Shown here piece after piece: positions 54,715 through 64,000 of a stretch of 64,000 nucleotides of DNA (positions are counted from its first letter, which is position 1; each line of letters begins with the position of its first letter). Made by a program: the position numbers and the translations under genes. The notes beneath the pieces are model-generated. The model did not search any database, had not been told where the DNA came from, and saw only the letters and a program-made list of their open reading frames with translations. The stretch is from contig JAOTOM010004378.1 in assembly GCA_034440615.1 (NCBI GenBank), forward strand, positions 122,001 through 186,000, in the 5' to 3' direction. The DNA comes from Ashinkailepas kermadecensis (taxonomy: Eukaryota; Arthropoda; Thecostraca; Neolepadidae).

Positions 54715-57700
54715 GAGCGACAGCCACGGCGCCGGTACAGCAATCACCTCATGAGCGACAGCCACGGCGCCGGTACAGCAGTCACCTCATGAGCGACTGC
54801 CACGGCGCCGGCACTGCAGCGTCACCTCATGGCGACAGCCACGGCGCCGGTACAGCAGTCACCTCATGAGCGACTGCCACGGCGCCGGTACAGCAGTCAC
54901 CTCATGAGCGACTGCCACGGCGCCGGTACAGCAGTCACCTCATGAGCGACTGCCACGGCTCGTGAGCGACAGCCACGGCGCCGGTACAGCAGTCACCTCA
55001 TGGCGACTGCCACGGCGCCGGTACAGCAGCGTCACCTCATGAGCGACTGCCAACAGCAGTCACCTCATGAGCGACTGCCACGGCGCCGGTACAGCAGTCA
55101 CCTCATGAGCGACTGCCACGGCGCCGGTACAGCAGTCACCTCATGAGCGACTGCCACGGCGCCGGTACAGCAGTCACCTCATGAGCGACTGCCACGGCGC
55201 CGGTACAGCAGCGTCATCTCATGGCGACAGCCACAGCAGTCACCTCATGAGCGACTGCCACGGCGCCGGACAGCAGCGTCACCTCATGAGCGACTGCCAG
55301 GGTACAGCAGTCACCTCATGAGCGACTGCCACGGCGCCGGTACAGCAGTCACCTCATGGGGACTGCCACGGCGCCGGTACAGCAGTCACCTCATGAGCGA
55401 CTGTCACGGCGCCGGTACAGCAGTCACCTCATGAGCGACTGCCACGGCGCCGGTACAGCAGTCACCTCATGAACGACTGCCACGGCGCCGGTACAGCAGT
55501 CACCTCATGAGCGACTGCCACGGCGCCGGTACAGCAGTCACCTCATGAGCGACTGCCACGGCGCCGGTACAGCAGTCACCTCATGAGCGACAGCCACGGC
55601 GCCGGTACAGCAGTCACCTCATGAGCGACTGTCACGGCGCCGGTACAGCAGCGTCACCTCATGGCGACTGCCACGGCGCTGGTACAGCAGTCACCTCATG
55701 GCGACAGCCACGGCGCCGGTACAGCAGTCGCCTTATGAGCGACTGCCACGGCGCCGGTACAGCAGCGTCACCTCATGGCGACAGCCACGGCGCCGGTACA
55801 GCAGTCACCTCATGAGCGACTGCCACGGCGCCGGTACAGCAGCGTCACCTCATGAGCGACAGCCACGGCGCCGGTACAGCAGTCACCTCATGGCGACTGC
55901 CACGGCGCCGGTACAGCATCGTCACCTCATGAGCGACTGCCACGGCGCCGGTACAGCAGTCACCTCATGAGCGACTGCCACGGCTCATGAGCGACAGCCA
56001 CGGCGCCGGTACAGCAGCGTCACCTCATGAACGACAGCCACGGCGCCGGTACAACATCGTCACCTCATGAGCGACTGCCAACAGCAGTCACCTCATGAGC
56101 GACTGCCACGGCGCCGGTACAGCAGTCACCTCATGGCGACAGCCACGGCGCCGGTACAGCAGTCACCTCATGAGCGACTGCCACGGCGCCGGTACAGCAG
56201 TCACCTCATGAGCGACTGCCACGGCTCATGAGCGACAGCCACGGCGCCGGTACAGCAGTCACCTCATGGCGACTGCCACGGCGCCAGTACAGCAGTCACC
56301 TCATGAGCGACTGCCACGGCGCCGGTACAGCAGTCACCTCATGAGCGACTGCCGCGGCGCCGGTATAGCAGTCACCTCATGGCGACAGCCACGGCGCCGG
56401 TACAGCAGCGTCACCTCATGGCGACTGCCACGGCGCCGGTACAGCAGTCACCTCACGGCGACAGTACTATAGACGGCCCGGTAAGCGACAGCCACGGCGC
56501 CGGTATAGCAGTCACCTCATGAGCGACTGCCACGGCGCCGGTACAGCAGCGTCACCTCATGAGCGACAGCCACGGCGCCGGTACAGCAGTCACCTCATGA
56601 GCGACAGCCACGGCGCCGGTACAGCAGCGTCACCTCATGAGCGACAGCCACGGCGCCGGTACAGCAGTCACCTCATGAGCCACGGCGCCGGTACAGCAGC
56701 GTCACCTCATGAGCGACAGCCACGGCGCCGGTACAGCAGTCACCTCATGAGCGACTGCCACGGCGCCGGTACAGCAGCGTCACCTCATGGCGACAGCCAC
56801 GGCGCCGGTACAGCAGTCACCTCATGAGCGACTGCCACGGCGCCGGTACAGCAGCGTCACCTCATGGCGACAGCCACGGCGCCGGTACAGCAGTCACCTC
56901 ACGGCGACAGCCACGGCGCCGGTACAGCAGTCACCTCATGAGCGACAGCCACGGCGCCGGTACAGCAGCGTCACCTCATGATGCCGGCTCATGAGCGACA
57001 GCCACGGCGCCGGTACAGCACGTCACCTCATGAGCGACAGCCACGGCGCCGGTAAGATACTCATGGCAGCAGTACAGTCACCTCATGAGCGACTGCCACG
57101 GCGCCGGTACAGCAGCGTCACCTCATGAGCGACAGCCACGGCGCCGGTACAGCAGTCACCTCATGAGCGACTGCCACGGCGCCGGTACAGCACGTCACCT
57201 CATGATGGCGACAGCCACGGCGCCGGTACAGCAGTCACCTCATGAGCGACTGCCACGGCGCCGGTACAGCACGTCACCTCATGAGCGACTGCCACGGCGC
57301 CGGTACAGCAGTCACCTCATGAGCGACTGCCACGGCGCCGGTACAGCAGCGTCACCTCATGAGCGGCTGCCACGGCGCCGGTACAGCAGCGTCACCTCAT
57401 GGCGACAGCCACGGCGCCGGTACAGCATCGTCACCTCATGAGCGACTGCCACGGCGCCGGTACAGCAGCGTCACCTCATGAGCGACTGCCACGGCGCCGG
57501 ACGGCGTCACCATGGCGACTGCCACGGCGCCGGTAGCAGTCACCTCATGGCGACAGCCACGGCGCCGGTACAGCAGTCACCTCATGAGCGACTGCCACGG
57601 CGCCGGTACAGCAGCGTCACCTCATGAGCGACAGCCACGGCGCCGGTACAGCAGTCACCTCATGAGCGACTGCCACGGCGCCGGTACAGCAGCGTCACCT

Positions 57701-59562
57701 CATGAGCGACAGCCACGGCGCCGGTACAGCAGGTCACCTCATCGACTGCCACGAGCGCCGGTACAGCACGTCACCTCATGAGCGACTGCCACGGCGCCGG
57801 TACAGCAGTCACCTCATGAGCGACTGCCACGGCGCCGGTACAGCAGCGTCACCTCATGAGCGACTGCCACGGCGCCGGTACAGCAGGTCACCTCATGAGC
57901 GACAGCCACGGCGCCGGTACAGCAGTCACCTCATGAGCGACAGCCACGGCGCCGGTACAGCAGTCACCTCATGAGCGACAGCCAGGGACTCATGACGACA
58001 GCCACGGCCATGCCACGGCGCCGGTACAGCATCGTCACCTCATGAGCGACTGCCAACAGCCAGTCATTTATAGCAGTCACCTCATGGCGACTGCCACGGC
58101 GCCGGTACAGCAGTCACCTCATGAGCGACTGCCACGGCGCCGGTACAGCAGCGTCACCTCATGAGCGACAGCCACGCACAGCGCCGGTACAGCAGTCACC
58201 TCATGGCGACAGCCACGGCGCCGGTACAGCAGTCACCTCATGAGCGACTGCCACGGCGCCGGTACAGCAGCGTCACCTCATGAGCGACAGCCACGGCGCC
58301 GGTACAGCAGCGTCACCTCATGGCGACTGCCACGGCGCCGGTACAGCAGTCACCTCATGAGCGACTGCCACGGCGCCGGTACAGCAGTCACCTCATGGCG
58401 ACAGCCACGGCGCCGGTACAGCATCGTCACCTCATGAGCGACTGCCACGGCGCCGGTACAGCAGTCACCTCATGAACGACTGCCACGGCTCATGAGCGAC
58501 AGCCACGGCGCCGGTACAGCAGCGTCACCTTATGAGCGACAGCCACGGCGCCGGTATAGCAGTCACCTCATGGCGACTGCCACGGCGCCGGTACAGCATC
58601 GTCACCTCATGTGCGACTGCCAACAGCAGTCACCTCATGAGCGACTGCCACGGCGCCGGTACAGCAGTCACCTCATGGCGACAGCCACGGCGCCGGTACA
58701 GCAGTCACCTAATGGCGACTGCCACGGCGCCGGTACAGCAGCGTCACCTCATGGCGACTGCCACGGCGCCGGTACAGCAGTCACCTCATGGCGACTGCCA
58801 CGGCGCCGGCACAGCAGCGTCACCTCATGAGCGACAGCCACGGCGCCGGTACAGCAGCGTCACCTCATGGCGACTGCCACGGCGCCGGTATAGCAGTCAC
58901 CTCATGGCGACTGCCACGGCGCCGGTACAGCATCGTCACCTCATGAGCGACAGCCACGGCGCCGGTACAGCAGTCACCTAATGGCGACTGCCACGGCGCC
59001 GGTACAGCAGCGTCACCTCATGTGCGACTGCCAACAGCAGTCACCTCATGAGCGACTGCCACGGCGCCGGTACAGCAGTCACCTCATGGCGACAGCCACG
59101 GCGCCGGTACAGCAGTCACCTAATGGCGACTGCCACGGCGCCGGCCCACAGCAGTCACCTCATGGCGACAGCCACGGCGCCGGTACAGCAGTCACCTAAT
59201 GGCGACTGCCACGGCGCCGGTACAGCAGCGTCACCTCATGGCGACTGCCACGGCGCCGGTACAGCAGTCACCTCATGGCGACTGCCACGGCGCCGGCACA
59301 GCAGCGTCACCTCATGAGCGACTGCCAACAGCAGTCACCTCATGAGCGACTGCCACGGCGCCGGTACAGCAGTCACCTCATGGCGACTGCCACGGCGCCG
59401 GCACAGCAGCGTCACCTCATGAGCGACTGCCACGGCGCCGGTACAGCAGTCACCTCATGAGCGACTGCCACGGCGCCGGTACAGCAGTCACCTCATGAGC
59501 GACTGCCACGGCGCCGGTACAGCAGTCACCTCATGGCGACTGCCACGGCGCCGGTACAGCAG
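54715..59562. repeat. 4.85-kb minisatellite, ~38-bp unit
   Basis: About 125 copies of a unit made of CCTCATGAGCGACTGCCACG and GCGCCGGTACAGCAGTCA. Four independent variable sites mix along the array: GAGCGAC or GGCGAC, CTGCC or CAGCC, CAGTCA or CAGCGTCA, and rare short forms lacking the GGCGCCGGTA part (for example CTGCCAACAGCAGTCA). A few higher-order repeats are visible, such as the block near 58590-58800, which recurs near 59010-59290. Each unit carries the self-complementary GGCGCC. It ends at the unique sequence GCGCGCGTGCGCGGTAGC. Confidence 0.97.
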
Positions 59563-60164
59563 CGCGCGTGCGCGGTAGCTCAGACGCCATGCTGTACCGC
59601 TCATGAATCGCTGGCGAGTCGGCCGTTTGTAATCACCGTTCCGGTGGCCAACGCAGCGAGGCTTGCTGGGGTGGGGGGGGGGGGGGGAGGTGTATTACAG
59701 CCCAGTTAGACGGGCGGCAGTCCTGGCGAATGGCATACGGCCTCACAATAGGACGTCGCTGTCTGTTGAAACGGAAGGCCAACAGACTCGGAGGGTGTCT
59801 GTCCTGAAGCTACGGTGCACCATACATTAGTGAGATTGCACGAATCTGCGCCTGAGCTTGAACTTTGGCGTCGAAATGTCAGCGGCGTTAGCAGTAACCA
59901 GCGATTGATAGAATTGGCCAGACACATTACGGGCACTGGTTTAGCCACGGCGGTGCTGGTTCATTATGACCAGAGATACACCCAGGGTGGCATGCCGGGG
60001 CGGCGCGCCTTCCTGAGCGACAAAGTCGCATCTTGGTAGCTGGCCAATAGTTGATATACGGATTTCGTTGACTGGTAAAAAAAAACAGATGCTCCATCAT
60101 CAGCGACAATTGCACCCGGGCTTCCTTAATCATACTATATTTTTGCACGTCGCTCATAAGAATG
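59563..60164. other. Unannotated spacer with a poly-G run
   Basis: A run of 15 G lies at 59673-59687. No gene or RNA is recognised. Confidence 0.45.
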
Positions 60165-60560
60165 CTCAGTCAGGCCTCACCCAGACCATTTATCAAGATC
60201 CAACCAGACCTGATCCACTTCATCAAGCTCAGTCAGTCCTGATCCCATTCACCAGGGCCCAGCCAAACCTGATCCAATTCACCAAGGCTCAGCCAGACCT
60301 GATCCCGTTCACCAAACCCAGCATGACCTGATCCCATTCACCAAACCCAGCAAGACGTGATCCCATTCACTAAGCCCAGCCAGACATGATCCTATGCATC
60401 AAGGCCCAGACAGACCTAATCCAATTCAGCAAGCTCATCCAGACCTGATCCCATTCACCAAGCTCACCCAGACCTGATCCCATTCACCAAGCCCAGCCAG
60501 ACCGAACCCATTCACTACGGCACAGCCAGTCCCGATGCCGTCCACGAAGGTTCAGCCAGT
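60165..60560. repeat. Minisatellite, ~29-bp unit
   Basis: About 13 diverged copies of a unit containing GACCTGATCCCATTCACCAA and GCCCAGCCA. Confidence 0.9.
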
Positions 60561-60595
60561 GCCTGATTGTATTCGCGAAGATGCGGAGTTGTCCG

Positions 60596-60748
60596 TTGTT
60601 TGTATGGCTTTACGACGCACCAGCTGATGTTATATGGCGTTGCCTGCCTCTCACCCTGGCAGGAAGGGCGGGCACCGTGGCAAGTCTAACCCTGTACCTC
60701 TGGTTTCCCGGACGATCAGCTTAACCACCGAGCTACCGACGTCCCGGC
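60596..60748 (-). mobile_element. tRNA-derived SINE of a second family
   Basis: On the minus strand it has a tRNA-like head with A box TAGCTCGGTGGTTAAGCTG and a B-box-like GGGTTAGACTTGCC, a body, and a CGTAAAGCCATACAAAC end. An 8-bp direct repeat GTTGTCCG (60588-60595 and 60749-60756) flanks it. The body end resembles the main SINE (TTTACGACGC), but the head comes from a different tRNA type. Confidence 0.7.
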
Positions 60749-61539
60749 GTTGTCCGCTGGCTTCAGTAACACGCGCCGTCGGAAATCCTGAGCATTATTG
60801 GATGAGAACAAAAATATCAGGATAATCCCTTCTTGCACGCTACCACCCGACCGGTCTGCTGCACCCAAGGAACCACGGGGCATCGGTCAAGGTCATTCGG
60901 TCGACCAAGACACGGTGTGCAAGAAGCCTATGTGTTCGCTGGTCCTCCCCAGAGCTGAAATCCAAAATTGGCAGGTATTTCCAGCACCGGAACACGTGTT
61001 CAGACCTCCGGTCATAGCCACCAGCTGCAGCGGAAACGAGGTAGACTACAGCAATACGGCGGACAATGGGCAGTGACGCGGCAGACTGACCTGTGATCGA
61101 CCCAGGCCCAACTGCAGTCAACTTCTGACCGGCAGTCAATTTTTGACTGACAGTCAATGTCGGGCCACCAACACGAGAGACTGAGAACGCTGGTACAAAT
61201 GGCATAACTACGAAACGCCTCGGGCGATCGCTTAGCCCAACCATATATTTTATGCCATTCGAGATACGTATTTATTCAGGGTCTCGGCCGGAAAAAAACG
61301 TATAAAACATCGCATTATTCATGTCAGTGGATTTAACAGGCTATACTCGACCCTACCCAGTTGAACTCGCATACTGGGTGAAACTGAGTGCGTACGTAAT
61401 TATGATTCATGCACTGACAAGATAGAGATCCTATTGAATGTGACACTACATGTTCCATGTATTACTCAGTATTTGGTATACTTTTCCGTACCCAAGTATA
61501 TTTGGGTATGAATAACGATGTTTGGCGAATAAATACGTC
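60749..61539. other. Unannotated stretch, no gene recognised
   Basis: Nothing recognisable. Overlapping open frames at 60798-61244 lack known domains. Confidence 0.4.
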
Positions 61540-62880
61540 AAATTAACAGGAGACGACATTTATTGTATAAGCGCTTTGACCTCAAGGGTTTTCTTCAGTA
61601 CAAAATCACAGAATATTCAAGTAACTCCGAGTCGAATTATCATTAAAAACACGTGATGTTTCACGACCGCTAACATCGCTCCAGGTGTTGCCAAATTGAA
61701 AAATCCTGCTCTCGAATTCATCGTATTGTGTGTACTTATATAGGCAGCTCGGGTCCGTTTGTTGACATTGTTTACCAGGATGCAAACCTCGGCCCAATTC
61801 GGCAGCTTTCACATTCGTCAATATGTGTAACGATTCGTGGTGGATTGGAGTTTAGGGGCGCGTCGACATCCAGGGTCATTTTGCGCCCATATGTGTAACG
61901 ATTGCGTTGCATTGTCTGTGGCACCACACGTCTCGTTTGTGCTCGCTAATTCTTGTCTGAACCCCCTCTCCTGTTTCTCCTATGTACGTCTTTAGATATC
62001 CAGAACACGGAATTTCATACCCAATGTGTGTTCTGACCAACGGTTGGTTCTGGGAATGTCAGCAAGTCCTTTATTTTCTTTCCATAACTGATGGCAACTT
62101 TAATTTCTGCTGTTTCTAAGTGTTTAGTCATTGCCATGGCATGTTTCGAGAACGGGATGGTTAGAAACTTATCTGGTTTCGATGGTTTTCTTACTTCTTT
62201 GCTTCTTTTCTTGATTTTCTGGGCTTTCTTTTCGAATTTTAATAGCCAGCTTCTTGGATATTTTATCCTACTAAAGGTGGAATAAATTTCATCAATATCA
62301 TCATACGATGACCTTTCCTCGATGATTAGAAAATACAGTCTATGGCAGTGAAAATTCGACCGATAGATGGAATTGCTTATTTTTTGTTTGTGGTTTGGCC
62401 AAGGGTGTACCCGAATATACACCACGAGCAAAGTAACCTTCGACTGTATTTTTTAATCATCAAGTATGATATTGATGAAATGAAAGAGCGTAGCTTCTTC
62501 GCCAGAGCGCTAAATAATTTATAGAACCTGGAATAAATTTGGTCAATTTCTTCAGGGAGGTAGACTTCGCAGCAAATTCTGAATGCTCTCAGGAAGAACC
62601 CAATCACAATGCCACTTATAACTCTATCGTTCTGTGGTGAATACAAATGAACATAGTCTTCCTTATTTGTCCTCTACGTTCGGTATTTGGCTCCAGTTCA
62701 AACTGTTCAACCGGCAAGTGGCAGAACATAATTTTATCTGACTGAAATGTCTACCCTGTGAAGACTGTATGCACACAAACGGCAGCATTGTACTGTGGGT
62801 GTTCTCTTTCGTATTCGCACTCCTCCGCGTACCATATGAACTTGGAGCAAAGCTTATTGATACCTCCAGGCGTGGCGCCA
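61540..62880 (-). pseudogene. Penelope-like element remnant (post-RT linker and GIY-YIG-type domain)
   Basis: On the minus strand the order is typical of Penelope-like elements. First comes a linker with SGIVIGFFLRAFRICCEVYL and EEIDQIYSRFYKL (near 62620-62510). A second linker piece with DDIDEIYSTFSRIKYPRSWL and a Lys-rich stretch follows, then FLTIPFSKHA. The GIY-YIG-type endonuclease core comes last, with YEIPC, TYIGETG and TRISEHKRDV (about 62019-61915). Such elements couple an RT to this nuclease for insertion into DNA. Frames are broken between the pieces, for example near 62020, and a 53-bp mini-element interrupts the nuclease end. The RT itself is not recognisable. The 3' end is near 61540, beyond CTGAAGAAAACCCTTGAGG. 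Confidence 0.75.
61836..61888 (-). mobile_element. 53-bp mini-retroposon, copy 2
   Basis: It is bracketed by the exact 15-bp duplication ATATGTGTAACGATT (61821-61835 and 61889-61903). On the minus strand GGGCGC and GCGCCC surround a core with ATGACC and GTCGA, followed by CCTAAACTCCAATCCACCAC. It matches the 42853-42911 element in order and spacing. It interrupts the Penelope-like nuclease region, so insertion came after that element. Confidence 0.88.
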
Positions 62881-64000
62881 CGACATTTTTTACAGGAGCG
62901 ACTCGAAGGAGCCTACTGGGCTAAACGGAGCCTCCTGGGAGTAGGTTTTCTATTTATGACCCATTGCATGGCACTTCTACTCCAAAATATCGACACCATC
63001 TTCAGTGGGGCACTATTTGTAAGAACAAAACGTATTTCTTATTTGTCTATGCACATTTTTCTTCTATTTAAGACGGTGAGCAAGACGGCTTTATCTGATG
63101 CGTGGGTACGACATGGGTATCGTCATAGGGGGGTGGGGGGGGGGGGGCAGCTTCCAACTCCAGTCGCCTCCTGACATTTCCCTGTCGTCTCATTTGCTGT
63201 ACCGTATTAGGGGTGCCCTTTCACTTCAAGTGGTCCTCCTTACCCGCCTTGGATTCTTTTTAGTCATGGGGCCACGTCGTTCAAACTTCCGGGAGGAACG
63301 AAAGCGCTACCTCGGTTTCAACTTCTACGGAACCTGATACCGTGATATTTTGTGGCAATTCGGAGGTCGTGACAGGATAAATATATCGCTACATAACGGC
63401 TACTCACTATGACGTAAATTATCCCTTCCAGTAATACTGGCATGCAGTCCTATGCAATGATGTGAAAGAAACACAAGGGTGATGCGCTCCTGAGCCAAAT
63501 AATGCATCAATCAATCATAGGGTCTTGGCGCCATCGCCTAGTTTGCTACGGCCTCTTCTTCTGGGCTCGCCTAAGATCGCGGATAATCCACTTGAGTCTT
63601 CTCATACTGGAACCTGCCTCTTGAAATGAGTCGCACCCTTTTGAAAACAGGACTAAGTATGAGGACAATTTGAGCCTCTTTTTCAGGGCATTGCGTTTTA
63701 GGCGTCCCCTCATTCCATGGGGCCCCCTTACTAGTCTTGGGCCCTCTTCTTACATCTTGTGGACATATTGTGAGGCCCCAAAAATCTCCTCTCACTTCCT
63801 GCAGTGACTTCTTGCATCTTTGGGGCCCCTCTTACAAAATAATGGCATTCTGTATTTCCCTAGCACGGGAAGGTGACCGCGGCATCCGGCCACCCCTCCG
63901 GTTCTTCGACGATATCTCACAAACTGGTACGGAGATTGCGATGAAGCCTCGTAACACATATTGCGATTGTGTTGCAAATTGATAAGCTCATCCTATGCAA
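62881..64000. other. Unannotated right flank, no gene recognised
   Basis: A G-run lies at 63135-63147. No domain, RNA or mobile element is recognised. A plus-strand frame at 62758-63174 (138 codons) has no similarity I can name. Confidence 0.4.

Noticed and set aside
54715..59562. CRISPR-like array of regularly spaced repeats
   Set aside because: There are no unique spacers; the whole 38-bp unit repeats with a few variant sites. The context is eukaryotic and no cas gene is present.
61540..62880. Host gene with a GIY-YIG nuclease
   Set aside because: The order of linker, basic stretch and YEIPC/TYIGETG motifs is that of Penelope-like elements, and the frames are broken and interrupted by an insertion.

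Overview
This is a eukaryotic, probably arthropod (chelicerate or crustacean), repeat-rich region with no bacterial features and no convincing intact host gene. The arthropod reading rests on a degenerate (TTAGG)n-type block at 36377-36439, an I/Jockey-type non-LTR retrotransposon with a three-knuckle Gag, tRNA-derived SINEs with (AACC)n-like tails and a Penelope-like remnant. It is an inference. The species cannot be named from this window.

Layout. 1-3.1 kb is low-complexity, AT-richer sequence holding a 190-bp MITE with perfect 37-bp inverted repeats (1295-1484). 3.1-5.9 kb is one long (CAGA)n microsatellite. 5.9-16.7 kb is unique DNA broken up by seven unrelated minisatellites (period 22 to 63 bp) and two tRNA-SINE copies. 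16,765-29,395 is a 12.6-kb minus-strand block of two head-to-tail copies of one LINE (ORF1 Gag; ORF2 endonuclease, RT and RNase H). The whole pair is flanked by one 13-bp direct repeat. 30,906-46,350 is a head-to-tail array of about ten related 1.0-1.3 kb units with Helitron-like ends, enlarged by a ~20-bp GC-rich satellite, SINE insertions and small duplications. 46.4-61 kb is again unique DNA alternating with minisatellites, including a 4.85-kb array of a 38-bp unit at 54.7-59.6 kb. 61.5-62.9 kb is the decayed 3' part of a Penelope-like element on the minus strand, itself interrupted by a 53-bp mini-element. The last kilobase shows nothing recognisable.

How the parts relate. The only proteins recognised are retroelement proteins. 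Both LINE copies are frameshifted, so neither can make a full ORF2 protein as it stands. The SINEs and the 53-59 bp mini-elements carry 12-15 bp target-site duplications and similar AACC-type tails, so a LINE-type machinery probably mobilised them. Tandem repeats cover roughly a quarter of the window. That suggests a subtelomeric or heterochromatic setting, but does not prove it. One short reading frame with a strong signal peptide (46358-46546, minus) is the best candidate for a host coding exon. All lengths and identities were read by eye, without alignment software.
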